From the NCBI RefSeq assembly GCF_034427655.1, contig NZ_JAXOFX010000005.1, forward strand, positions 171,819 through 235,818: DNA of 64,000 nt. Reading direction: 5' to 3'. The stretch is from Robertmurraya_A mangrovi (lineage in GTDB: Bacteria; Bacillota; Bacilli; Bacillales; Cytobacillaceae). Positions within the stretch are counted from its first letter, which is position 1, and the number at the start of each line of letters is the position of its first letter. A program made the translations under genes and the position numbers. Shown in pieces: positions 42,187-50,709 of the stretch. Under the pieces are notes generated by a model. That model saw only the letters and a list, made by a program, of their open reading frames with translations, did no database searches and was not told where the DNA came from.

Positions 42187-43524
42187 CTATTGAATTTTAA
42201 AGTTTTTAATATCTTCTTTTAGATTATGAGATAGGTTATTTAACAAAACAGAGGAAGATGCGATTTGTTGCATGGTTGCAATCTGTTCCTCGATGGCAGC
42301 AGCAACATGTTGTGTACTTCCATTCGTTTGGTCTGCAATGCTAGCTATGTTTTCAATCATTTCGATCATTGTTTTTGAACTCTCATTAGCTGTCTCGATG
42401 GCGCTTGCAGCTCCTTGTGCCTGTTCTGTAACTATTTGAATATATTTGAAAATCCCCTTAAAAGAGTCACCTGTTTCATGCACCATTTTAATACCTTTTT
42501 CAACGATATTAGTACCCGATTTCATAGAATCTACGGCATTATTTGTTTCCTTTTGGATATCTTCAATTAATTTTTGAATAGTCTTAGCTGCATGACCGGA
42601 TTGCTCTGCTAACTTACGAACTTCATCAGCTACAACTGCAAATCCTTTACCATGTTCGCCTGCCCGCGCTGCTTCTATGGCGGCATTTAGTGCAAGAAGA
42701 TTAGTTTGATCAGCTATTTGAGTAATTACTTCAACAATTTGTCCGATTTCACTTGACTTATCTCCAAGAGCATCGATTAACATAGACGTTTCAGAAACCG
42801 AGGTTTGTACTAAATTCATTTGTTTAATGGTGCCGTTAACTGTCATAATCCCCTCATCCGCTTCCTTTGAGGCTACGTTTGAAGCTTTAGAAACCTCTTG
42901 AATTAATAAGTAGGTTTGATCCATTTGTTTCGCAATATTTTGAGAAGAATGATTTAGATTAGTCGCGCTATGTGCTTGGTTTTCTGCACCGCTGACTACT
43001 TCTTGAACAGATGTTGATATTTGTTCAATTGTACTATTATTTTGGTCTGCACCTAGTTTTAACTCCTCTGATGATTGAGATACTTTTAGGGCAGTATCGT
43101 TGGTTTTTTGAATTAAATTTCGGAGGTTTTGGAGCATTAAATTATAAGCAGTTGCTAACTGCCCAATTTCATCTTGTGACTGGTAATCTACTGAAGCTGT
43201 TAAATCACCTTCCGAGGCGTTTTTAGTAGCTTCCACCAATTTGCTTAGGGGTTTAATTACAATAAATTGGATAAATAAAGTGATGATAACGGTTGCAACT
43301 AATAGAGTGACAGCAGTATTAACATATACTCCGTAGCTACCTTCCACAAATTTCTTTATATAAGAATTGATGTATGTTGAGATTGGGGAACTAATTAGTA
43401 AACTAGCCACTACAGCTAACATCATCTTGGTTCTTAAACTTCTACTTACACTCGTCAAATTTACTACATGATTAATATTGCTGTTTAGTTTCTTGGATAA
43501 CTGTTCTTGTTGTGGTTCTATCAT
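42187..43524 (-). CDS. Methyl-accepting chemotaxis protein with minimal extracellular loop
   Basis: A 445-residue chemoreceptor with two close membrane helices (about 33-53 and 72-94) separated by only about 20 outer residues, then HAMP (about 95-150) and the signalling domain with the conserved tip NLLALNAAIEAARAGEHGKG near 275-295. Because there is no sizeable ligand domain, it probably senses through membrane potential, an internal signal or a partner binding protein. Start at 43524 follows GGAGAGA. No chemotaxis genes are adjacent. Confidence 0.88.
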   Translation of the reverse strand: MIEPQQEQLSKKLNSNINHVVNLTSVSRSLRTKMMLAVVASLLISSPISTYINSYIKKFVEGSYGVYVNTAVTLLVATVIITLFIQFIVIKPLSKLVEATKNASEGDLTASVDYQSQDEIGQLATAYNLMLQNLRNLIQKTNDTALKVSQSSEELKLGADQNNSTIEQISTSVQEVVSGAENQAHSATNLNHSSQNIAKQMDQTYLLIQEVSKASNVASKEADEGIMTVNGTIKQMNLVQTSVSETSMLIDALGDKSSEIGQIVEVITQIADQTNLLALNAAIEAARAGEHGKGFAVVADEVRKLAEQSGHAAKTIQKLIEDIQKETNNAVDSMKSGTNIVEKGIKMVHETGDSFKGIFKYIQIVTEQAQGAASAIETANESSKTMIEMIENIASIADQTNGSTQHVAAAIEEQIATMQQIASSSVLLNNLSHNLKEDIKNFKIQ

Positions 43525-43737
43525 TATTCTCTCTCCTAGCTAAATTTGTCAGTATCTTCTAGCACGAAATTACTATCCTCCTTTTTTTCGAAGTAGTTAT
43601 TCTCTCTTATTTTATCAAAATTTTCTTTCAAATGAAAAAATAACTGTTAACTTCTTTGACAAACTAGTTTTTGGATTAAAGTTCTAAAATTAGAACTTAG
43701 ATAGTAGAGGGGATTTTTGTCATTTTTCTTAAATAAA

Positions 43738-43766
43738 ATAGCAATCCTAATAAGATTGCTACTTTG
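43738..43766 (-). terminator. Terminator of coiled-coil membrane protein gene
   Basis: On the minus strand AGCAATC pairs with GATTGCT over a short loop, followed by ATTTTATTT. It lies between that gene and the chemoreceptor start. The rest of the gap 43525-43822 has no gene. Confidence 0.6.
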
Positions 43767-43822
43767 TCTTTAAAGCCTTCAATGAAATTTTTTGTTTTGC
43801 TTATTTATCTTACTAAGTATCA

Positions 43823-45211
43823 TTACCAACTCAAAATATCAACATATTGTACATCATAGTAAGGCATGGCTTCTTGATAATAAATCGTGTCATAAGAAAA
43901 TATTGAGGTTAAATCAAACTTCAATACCGAAGAACTAACACCATTAAATTTCCCATAAAAGGCAATGTAATCGTTGGGTATGACATTCATCTCTAAATTT
44001 GCTTTTGGAACAGCCATAATGATTAAAGAACCCGGTGCCACCTCTACCACACTAATAATATTTTTACCAAGTGAATCCGTAGTAAGGATAGTCCCATAGT
44101 TTACGAGCTCCATACCCTCATAGTTTTGAGGCAATCTTGTTAATTCTGAATAATCTACATATTGGTATTGGGCCTTTTTAGCCTCAGGAGAATTAGCTTC
44201 AATCTCGGCTTGCTGTTCTGCTTCCTTACGTGCATCTTCCACCATTGCCTCTATTGCTTTCTCATCTTTTCTTGCTTGAATTTTTTCTTTTAATTTTTCC
44301 TTTAAAGCAGCATAGTCCCCCTTAGACTCTTCGACCATTAGGTCAATTCTTTGTTTTAAATCTACAGAATCTTCCTTTCTTTCTATTAACACTTCCAATA
44401 ACTTATCTTTTAAAGAATTATCATCATTTTGAGATTCATTAATTGCTTGTTCAATCTCCAGTTCCTGTTTAGATTTCGGTTTTTCTGGCTCTTTTGTAAG
44501 AGAACTTTTTAGCTTTTCCTGCAAAACTGCTAGATCCCCTTTGGCTTCCTGAATTGCAGATGAAATGGCTGCTTTTAATTCAGACTTATCAGTTTCTGTG
44601 GTATTAGTTTCAACAGCAGACGTTTCTGTCTCCTCTATATCGGTGGCAGTCTCTTCGTCAATCACCTCAACTAATTTTTCCTCAAGTTTTGTTGCATTAC
44701 CCTTAGAATTATCAACCGCCATTGCGATTTTTTCTTGTAATTCGGCCTCTTTCTTTGCTTTTCGCTCCGCCTCTCTTTGTGCCAGCTTTTGAGCTTCTTC
44801 CCGTTCTTTAGCTTCCTTTTTCAGTCTCGCTTCAATTTCCCTTTGTTGCTTTTTCACAAGCTCGATTGCTTTTTGCTGAGGCGAAAGCAATCCCTCTGTT
44901 GCCCCAAAAACCGCTGTAAATGATAGTAAAATAACCAGTGACCAGATTGCAGTCCCCATGATTATTTTCCCAATCGTTCTACCCTCTTTTTTTAATAATG
45001 GGATTCTCTCCCGTATATTCCCAAAGTTAGTGAGGAGCATATAAGGAATGATCATAAAAATCAGCATCCTCGCCCCATTAATCAACTTATCACCTACTGT
45101 AACTCCATTAAAGGAGGATATAATCAAAAGCATAATCAATAGATGCCCAACCAAACTAACAATCATCTTCCATTTTGCACCTGTTCTAAATCCTGGTATT
45201 TTCTTTAACAT
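43823..45211 (-). CDS. Unrecognised membrane protein with four coiled-coil repeats
   Basis: A 462-residue protein that I cannot place. It has three to four N-terminal hydrophobic segments (about 15-35, 45-60, 82-105), a charged coiled-coil region from about 115 to 370, and a compact C-terminal domain of about 100 residues rich in beta strands (ITMxxP, YVDYSELTRLPQNYEGM). The coiled region contains four related repeats of about 24 residues ending in LKEKLKEKI-type sequences: near 165 (DNSKGNATKLEEKL), 215 (QEAKGDLAVLQEKL), 262 (NESQNDDNSLKDKL), 295 (EESKGDYAALKEKL). The first ATG is used. No neighbour suggests a role. Confidence 0.7.
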   Translation of the reverse strand: MLKKIPGFRTGAKWKMIVSLVGHLLIMLLIISSFNGVTVGDKLINGARMLIFMIIPYMLLTNFGNIRERIPLLKKEGRTIGKIIMGTAIWSLVILLSFTAVFGATEGLLSPQQKAIELVKKQQREIEARLKKEAKEREEAQKLAQREAERKAKKEAELQEKIAMAVDNSKGNATKLEEKLVEVIDEETATDIEETETSAVETNTTETDKSELKAAISSAIQEAKGDLAVLQEKLKSSLTKEPEKPKSKQELEIEQAINESQNDDNSLKDKLLEVLIERKEDSVDLKQRIDLMVEESKGDYAALKEKLKEKIQARKDEKAIEAMVEDARKEAEQQAEIEANSPEAKKAQYQYVDYSELTRLPQNYEGMELVNYGTILTTDSLGKNIISVVEVAPGSLIIMAVPKANLEMNVIPNDYIAFYGKFNGVSSSVLKFDLTSIFSYDTIYYQEAMPYYDVQYVDILSW

Positions 45212-45319
45212 AATTCAATCCTTATCCCTTCGACGCACTTTTTAAATAATGATATTGCGAATGTATGAACACACAGGAGGAAACTGATATCTCTGCTGCG
45301 AGCTACTTTTGCCACCCAT
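45212..45319 (-). other. Downstream part of gap: 25-codon frame only
   Basis: Past the interrupted ORF remnant (45320-45532), a 25-codon frame starts with ATG at 45319 directly after its stop (TAA-ATG) and runs to about 45242. It has no ribosome binding site of its own and I do not call it a gene. Confidence 0.3.
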
Positions 45320-45532
45320 TTACTTATCAAAAACTAAAGATCCCTCAGGAAATAAATTCTTCATCTTCTTTTCATTTATGTACGATAATAATCCATAATA
45401 GTGAAAAGCCAATTTTCCTCACGATCTAGCTTCTCTACTGAACCCGTTTTCAAGTAATTCACTTACAATTCTAATACTGTCACATACTGATAATGTACCC
45501 GTCCCTCTTCGCTTAATATTTATTCTAACAAT
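45320..45532 (-). pseudogene. ORF remnant with one in-frame TGA, next to ssrA 3' side
   Basis: A 71-codon reading frame is open except for a single TGA at codon 38 (45419-45421). Both halves look like protein: VRINIKRRGTGTLSVCDSIR before it and HYYGLLSYINEKKMKNLF after it. The frame has no ATG; it begins at a possible ATT (45532) or earlier, with AGGTGG upstream. It may be the decayed end of a gene inserted near the ssrA 3' end, a common integration point. No family is recognised. Low certainty that it was ever expressed. Confidence 0.4.
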
Positions 45533-45817
45533 TTTAAAACCACCTACACCTCCCTATTATTTAACAATATAGGAATATAACGTATACTTTAAAGCATACT
45601 ACAAGTATTTCATTTAAAAATTGATTATTTGACGTTATATTACAATTTTCAACATTTATTTTAACTTTTCTCTTTTTTTACACACACAAACCTATACCAA
45701 ATTCATAAAAATTCCACAATAAAATACTATAACATCAAGGTCTTAAACCAACTAATCCTAGAAGAGGATCATAAGTGCTTGACAAAAATTTCAACATTAA
45801 TCTTCCTAAAACTAAAT

Positions 45818-45852
45818 AAAGCATAAACCTTCCAACGGAAGATTTATGCTTT
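45818..45852 (-). terminator. Second hairpin downstream of ssrA
   Basis: AAAGCATAAACCTTCC (45818-45833) pairs with GGAAGATTTATGCTTT (45837-45852) with one mismatch; A and T tracts at the ends. The region 45533-45817 is AT-rich with nothing else recognisable. Confidence 0.6.
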
Positions 45853-45869
45853 AAGGTCACAAGACAAAT

Positions 45870-45897
45870 AAAAAACCACCAAATATGTATTTGGTGG
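45870..45897 (-). terminator. Terminator at ssrA 3' end
   Basis: The acceptor-end sequence CCACCAAATA pairs with TATTTGGTGG, followed on the minus strand by TTTTTTATTTG. The hairpin overlaps the tmRNA 3' CCA. Confidence 0.75.
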
Positions 45898-46250
45898 AGA
45901 CGGTGGGAATCGAACCCACGTCCAACGATATCGCCACTTAAGCGTCTACGAGTGTAGTCGACATATTATTATTTCACTGCATCATCTGCCTATCGACAGG
46001 CGTCCGAGCAGCTAGTCTGGTTGTTCTCTTCCTTCATCCTCAGACGGTGGAATCCGGCGTAGCCTACTTAGAGTGAGTCCCTTACCCTACCACATAGGCG
46101 ATGGAGGGAGGAACAGCTACGCGCTATTAAGCAGCGAAAGCTAAGTTGTTGTTTTGTTTGCCAGTTATAGGCTTTGACGTTTTAACGAGGCCGATCCCCT
46201 CGACTCGCAACCTAAGCTCGAACTACCCCTGTCGAATCCGTAACGTCCCC
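45892..46250 (-). ncRNA. ssrA: tmRNA (transfer-messenger RNA)
   Basis: A 359-base RNA on the minus strand. It begins GGGGACGTTACGGATTCGAC and ends in a tRNA-like T-arm and CCA (GGTTCGATTCCCACCGTC then TCCACCA). The resume codon and tag are GGC AAA CAA AAC AAC AAC TTA GCT TTC GCT GCT TAA, giving an (A)GKQNNNLAFAA degradation tag. It rescues stalled ribosomes together with SmpB, encoded 168 bases upstream, and RNase R upstream of that. Its promoter is at 46349-46376 and the transcript would have a processed leader of about 90 bases. Confidence 0.96.
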
Positions 46251-46348
46251 TTAATAGAAGGTCCGTACTGTTGTTAAACAGATACGTACGTTAGGAAAGC
46301 TCAAAAATAGAAGAGCTAAGTTATGTGTCACACGTGGTGACAAATATT

Positions 46349-46376
46349 ATTATAACATAGTTTAACTTAATTTCAA
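46349..46376 (-). promoter_or_regulatory. Promoter of ssrA
   Basis: On the minus strand, TTGAAA (46376-46371) and TATAAT (46354-46349) are spaced by 16 bases; transcription would start near 46341, about 90 bases before the mature 5' end. Confidence 0.75.
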
Positions 46377-46418
46377 TTGTAAGATACTGTAAGACTTTTT
46401 CCAATTTGAAATGAGCAG

Positions 46419-46886
46419 CTACATTTTCTGTCTATCACGGAAAGCACGCTCAATTTCACGCTTTGCTTCTTTGTTCTTCAGATCTTCTCTCTTATCATAA
46501 TTCTTTTTACCCTTTGCTAGTCCGATTAAAACCTTCGCAAACCCATCTTTAAGATACATTTTTAACGGAACTAATGAATAACCAGCAACCTTTGTTTCAC
46601 CAATAAGCTTATTAATTTCTTTCCTATGAAGAAGCAGCTTTCGAGATCTTAAAGGGTCGTGATTAAAACGATTTCCTTGTTCATATGGACTAATATGAAC
46701 TCCTAACAAAAAGACTTCACCATTTTTGATTTGTGCATATGAATCCTTTAAATTGATTCGACCACCGCGAATGGATTTAATCTCTGTACCCTGAAGAACA
46801 ATCCCAGCTTCATATGTTTCTTCAATAAAATAGTCATGATAAGCTTTCTTGTTTTGTGCAAATACCTTACCTGTTCCTTTAGGCAT
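46419..46886 (-). CDS. smpB: SsrA-binding protein SmpB
   Basis: A 155-residue basic OB-fold protein that carries tmRNA to stalled ribosomes. Signature region YFIEETYEAGIVLQGTEIKS near 20-40 is intact and the disordered basic C-terminal tail (EIERAFRDRQKM) needed for ribosomal entry is present. It lies between ssrA and rnr, the usual trans-translation order. Start ATG 46886 has AAGGGGG upstream. Confidence 0.97.
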   Translation of the reverse strand: MPKGTGKVFAQNKKAYHDYFIEETYEAGIVLQGTEIKSIRGGRINLKDSYAQIKNGEVFLLGVHISPYEQGNRFNHDPLRSRKLLLHRKEINKLIGETKVAGYSLVPLKMYLKDGFAKVLIGLAKGKKNYDKREDLKNKEAKREIERAFRDRQKM

Positions 46887-46972
46887 CTTTATTTCCCCCT
46901 TCCCTTGTGAACAGTTGTTTCTCTATTTTATCAAATTTTTCAAGTGCTCACAAATTCAAGCTAAAGTGTAAG

Positions 46973-47000
46973 AAAAGAGAGCCTAGTATGGCCCTCTTCT
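46973..47000 (-). terminator. Terminator of rnr
   Basis: On the minus strand GAAGAGGGCC pairs with GGCTCTC across a short loop and is followed by TTTTC. It sits at the end of the leftward rnr gene, before smpB. Confidence 0.7.
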
Positions 47001-47003
47001 ACA

Positions 47004-49367
47004 TTATCGCTTCTTCTTACGTTTTGCTTTTGGTGCATTCTCAAAGTATTTCTTTTTCTTTTTTGCTGGTCCACTTGAAGTTTTGCCATTTCGAGAACCC
47101 CTAGTGCCACCACCAGAACCTTTTCCGTTTCCTCTGTCGCCACCTTCTGATTTACGTCTAGGCTTTCTTTCGGAACTTCCGGTTCTAAAAATTTTCGCTG
47201 GGCCTTCTTTTTCTCTTGGACGGCTCCCTTTCATACCAACAATTTCAAAATCAATGGAACGTTCATCTTTATTTACATTAATGACTCGAATCGTGATTTC
47301 GTCACCGATTCTATATACATTACCTGTACGCTCACCGATCATTGCATATTGACGCTCATCATAACGGTAATAGTCATCGGTCATATAGCTTACGTGGACA
47401 AGACCTTCGATGGTATTAGGTAGCTCGACGAACATTCCGAAGTTTGTTACTGAGCTAATTATTCCATCATATTCTTCTCCAATTTTATCAGCCATGAATT
47501 CTGCCTTTTTCAACTCGTCCGTTTCACGTTCAGCTTCAACTGCACGACGCTCCATTTTAGAAGAGTGATCAGCAATATCTGGAAGTAATGCATTCCATTT
47601 TTCTCTTGTTGCTGGATCTAATTGCCCTTCTATTAAATACGTTCGAATGAGACGATGTACGATTAAATCTGGATAACGTCTAATCGGAGACGTGAAGTGT
47701 GTGTAGAACTCCGTTGATAGACCAAAGTGACCTAGACTCTCCGGATCATACTTGGCCTGTTGCATCGAACGTAACATAACAGTTGATACAACCATTTCTT
47801 CAGGTTTCCCTTGTACCTCTTCAATAATCTCTTGAAGAGCTCTTGGATGTACAGCGTTCGCCGTTCCTCTAACAAGGTATCCAAAGTTTGTAATAAACTC
47901 AAAAAATCTTCTTAACTTATCTTCTTTCGGATCTTCATGGATACGATAAATGAATGGAACATCCAGCCAATGGAAATGCTCAGCAACGGTTTCATTTGCT
48001 GCTAACATAAATTCCTCAATTAAACGCTCAGCAACAGAACGCTCACGAATTACTACGTCTGTTGGCTTACCATCTTCTTCAACGAGTACTTTCGCTTCTT
48101 TAAAATCAAAGTCGATAGCCCCACGATTCATACGCTTTGTTCTAAGAATTTGCGCTAACTCTTCCATTAACTCAAACATTGGAACAAGCGGCTTATATCT
48201 CTCGAGTAGCTCCTCATCTTTATCCGTTAAAATTTTGTTTACATCACTATATGTCATACGTTCAACGGTTTTAATTACACTTTGGAAGATTTCATGGCTA
48301 AACACTTCCCCTTCAGGTGTAATTTCCATCTCACATGATAATGTTAATCGGTCCACTTGTGGATTTAAAGAACATATTCCATTTGAAAGTCGATGCGGAA
48401 TCATTGGAATCACTCGGTCAACCAAGTACACACTCGTTCCTCTGTCTGAAGCCTCTCTATCGATTGGAGAATCTTCCGTTACATAGTAAGTAACATCTGC
48501 AATATGAACACCTAGCTTATAGTTGCCATTCTCTAGCTTAGTAACCGTAACAGCATCATCTAAGTCTTTTGCATCTGCACCATCTATTGTCACGATTGTC
48601 TGATCTCTGAGGTCTCGACGATTTTTGATTTCACTTTCATCAATGGAGTCTGGAGTTTCATTCGCTTGCTTTAATGCCTCATCTGGGAATGGTCCTGGAA
48701 GTCCATGTTTATGAATAACCGATAGGATATCTACTCCAGGGTCATTTTTATGGCCAAGAATTTCTGTTACTTCACCTTCAGCACTCTTTCTTCCATCAGG
48801 ATACATCGTTAACTGAACAACTACTTTATGACCTTCTACTGCCCCTTTAGAAGCCGCTTTTGGAATAAAGATATCGCTCGTGAACTTTTTATCATCTGGG
48901 ATAACAAAGCCAAAGTGTTTGCTTTCTGTATATGTACCAACAATCTGCTGGATACCTCTTTCTATAATACGTACAATTGTACCTTCTCTTCTCTGACCGG
49001 AAACCTCAGTAGATACACGAGCTAAAACCGTATCCCCATGCATAGCATTATTCGTTTCATTCGGCGGAATAAAGATATCATCCATTCCTGGTTCATCAGG
49101 TATCACGAATGCAAACCCTTTAGCATGCCCGGTTAATTTCCCACGAATTAAATTCATTTTACCTGGCAGGCCATAACGGTTGTTCCGAGTTCTAACCACT
49201 AGCCCTCTTTCTTCCATTACAACAAGGGCCTTAACGAAGTCCTTAAAATCACTAGAGTCTTCAATCCCAAAAGCTGACTCAAGTTCTTGAACAGTCAGAG
49301 GTTTATATGCCTCGTCCTCCATATAGTGTAGTAATTTATCTATATGCTGTTGAATATTTTCATCCAT
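47004..49367 (-). CDS. rnr: Ribonuclease R
   Basis: A 787-residue 3'-5' exoribonuclease of the RNase II superfamily. Layout: N-terminal winged helix, two cold-shock domains (about 70-225), RNB catalytic domain with DGADAKDLDDAVTV near 270 (catalytic Asp residues) and an S1 domain (about 625-705), then a Lys/Arg/Gly-rich tail. It degrades structured RNA and aborted mRNA after trans-translation, consistent with its place beside smpB and ssrA. Start ATG at 49367 follows GGAGGGG. Confidence 0.97.
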   Translation of the reverse strand: MDENIQQHIDKLLHYMEDEAYKPLTVQELESAFGIEDSSDFKDFVKALVVMEERGLVVRTRNNRYGLPGKMNLIRGKLTGHAKGFAFVIPDEPGMDDIFIPPNETNNAMHGDTVLARVSTEVSGQRREGTIVRIIERGIQQIVGTYTESKHFGFVIPDDKKFTSDIFIPKAASKGAVEGHKVVVQLTMYPDGRKSAEGEVTEILGHKNDPGVDILSVIHKHGLPGPFPDEALKQANETPDSIDESEIKNRRDLRDQTIVTIDGADAKDLDDAVTVTKLENGNYKLGVHIADVTYYVTEDSPIDREASDRGTSVYLVDRVIPMIPHRLSNGICSLNPQVDRLTLSCEMEITPEGEVFSHEIFQSVIKTVERMTYSDVNKILTDKDEELLERYKPLVPMFELMEELAQILRTKRMNRGAIDFDFKEAKVLVEEDGKPTDVVIRERSVAERLIEEFMLAANETVAEHFHWLDVPFIYRIHEDPKEDKLRRFFEFITNFGYLVRGTANAVHPRALQEIIEEVQGKPEEMVVSTVMLRSMQQAKYDPESLGHFGLSTEFYTHFTSPIRRYPDLIVHRLIRTYLIEGQLDPATREKWNALLPDIADHSSKMERRAVEAERETDELKKAEFMADKIGEEYDGIISSVTNFGMFVELPNTIEGLVHVSYMTDDYYRYDERQYAMIGERTGNVYRIGDEITIRVINVNKDERSIDFEIVGMKGSRPREKEGPAKIFRTGSSERKPRRKSEGGDRGNGKGSGGGTRGSRNGKTSSGPAKKKKKYFENAPKAKRKKKR

Positions 49368-49400
49368 GTGTTACCCCTCCTTTATAAGATTTCTAATATT

Positions 49401-50147
49401 TTATTCTTCCCAATCGAGTGTTTCTAAAAACTGATAAACATCCTCATGTAATTGATCGCGTTCTTTATCTAGTGTAATAACATGCCCAGACTCTTCATAC
49501 CATTTCAGTTTTTTATTATCATTTTCTACTTCATTAAAAATGATATTCGCACTATCCGTATTTATCATATGGTCATGACGAGCTTGAACGACAAAAGTTG
49601 GGGCATAAATCATATCGACATGATTTCTGACATCCGAAATTAAATTCTGAAGAGCTTTTAACGTTTTCATAGGAGTTTTTTGAAACTCATTCATTTCTTC
49701 TTCGATTAGTTCAGCCGATTTCCCTTCTCGCTTTTTATAATCTCGAGCATAATCTAGGATTCCTTGATACATAATCTCTTCACTCTTGATGTACATAGGT
49801 GCGCACATAGGGACAATACCCTTTATAGGTACAGTGTAACCCAATTTCAACGAAAATACGCCACCTAATGAAAGCCCTACAGCTGCAATTTCTTTATGGC
49901 CTTTATTTTTTAAAAAATCATAAGCATTTATTACATCTTGCCACCAGTCATCCGGTCCTGTATGTACTAATTCTTCAGGTGGTACCCCATGCCCTTTATA
50001 TTGTGGACCATGACAAGTATACCCTCTCTTTTCTAGATAACGAGCAAGCATCCTACAGTCCGCACTGTTACCTGTAAACCCATGCAATAGTAGAACCGCT
50101 CTTTTTCCTCCTTCAAATGTAAAAGGTTTTGGTTGAACGAATTTCAT
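49401..50147 (-). CDS. est: Carboxylesterase (Est30 type)
   Basis: A 248-residue alpha/beta hydrolase. Catalytic triad candidates: nucleophile in GLSLGG near 93, Asp in ARHDHMI near 193 and His in ESGHVITLD near 223. It lies in the usual position between secG and rnr. Substrate is short acyl esters; physiological role unclear. The start has GGAGTCAATC upstream and it is 33 bases from rnr, so they may be co-transcribed. Confidence 0.88.
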   Translation of the reverse strand: MKFVQPKPFTFEGGKRAVLLLHGFTGNSADCRMLARYLEKRGYTCHGPQYKGHGVPPEELVHTGPDDWWQDVINAYDFLKNKGHKEIAAVGLSLGGVFSLKLGYTVPIKGIVPMCAPMYIKSEEIMYQGILDYARDYKKREGKSAELIEEEMNEFQKTPMKTLKALQNLISDVRNHVDMIYAPTFVVQARHDHMINTDSANIIFNEVENDNKKLKWYEESGHVITLDKERDQLHEDVYQFLETLDWEE

Positions 50148-50206
50148 TTTATGATTGACTCCTTTGTTTTAGATGAACATTTTGGGGAGCTGAAAACTCC
50201 TCTGGA

Positions 50207-50283
50207 TTTAAACAAACGTTTGATTAAATGGTGAAAACCATTGATAATATAGCTATTTTTAGTTTAAACAAACGTTTGATTAA
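50207..50283. repeat. Two 21-bp direct repeats with CAAACGTTTG palindrome
   Basis: 50207-50227 and 50263-50283 are identical over 21 bases (TTTAAACAAACGTTTGATTAA); each has the perfect palindrome CAAACGTTTG at its centre. They lie between est and secG, 56 bases apart centre to centre, as expected for operator sites of a TetR- or LacI-type regulator, probably of the est gene. Confidence 0.65.
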
Positions 50284-50343
50284 CAATCCAATGAAACGAC
50301 TCCTTCTAACTTTATGGAAAAATTTTCTTAACCAGATAAATAA

Positions 50344-50372
50344 AAAACCTGACCGGATAAGGCCAGGTAAAT
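50344..50372 (-). terminator. Terminator of secG
   Basis: On the minus strand ACCTGGCC pairs with GGTCAGGT over TTATCC, followed by TTTTTTATTT. Confidence 0.82.
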
Positions 50373-50373
50373 T

Positions 50374-50604
50374 TTATAAAATATATGCAACAGTAATCGT
50401 TAGTACAAAGAAAAGTACTGATAACACGATTGTAATACGGTGGAGTACTAAATCAAGACCACGTGCTTTTTGTTTACCGAAAAGTTGCTCTGCTCCCCCA
50501 GAGATGGCACCTGAAAGACCTGCGCTTTTCCCAGATTGAAGTAATACAACAACAATCAATGCGATTGATACGATAACTAATAATGTAATAAATAGAGTAT
50601 GCAT
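50374..50604 (-). CDS. secG: Preprotein translocase subunit SecG
   Basis: A 76-residue SecG with two membrane helices (about 3-22 and 55-74) and the conserved glycine-rich loop VLLQSGKSAGLSGAISGG between. It assists SecYEG during preprotein translocation. The gene is placed upstream of est/rnr and downstream of the glycolytic operon as in most Bacillus genomes. Confidence 0.96.
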   Translation of the reverse strand: MHTLFITLLVIVSIALIVVVLLQSGKSAGLSGAISGGAEQLFGKQKARGLDLVLHRITIVLSVLFFVLTITVAYIL

Positions 50605-50709
50605 GAAAGTCCACCTCCCGAAAAATCCACATTTACAGTATTTTTAATGTAACATATTTTTATGATAGAAACAATAGTTTTTGGACTTGGGAGATAAAAA
50701 GAGGATATT

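Noticed and set aside
45320..45532. Selenocysteine at the in-frame TGA
   Set aside because: No SECIS-like hairpin directly after the TGA and no sel genes in the window; Bacillus relatives rarely use selenocysteine.
50228..50539. Rightward 103-codon ORF over secG
   Set aside because: Antisense to secG and across its terminator; no ribosome binding site.
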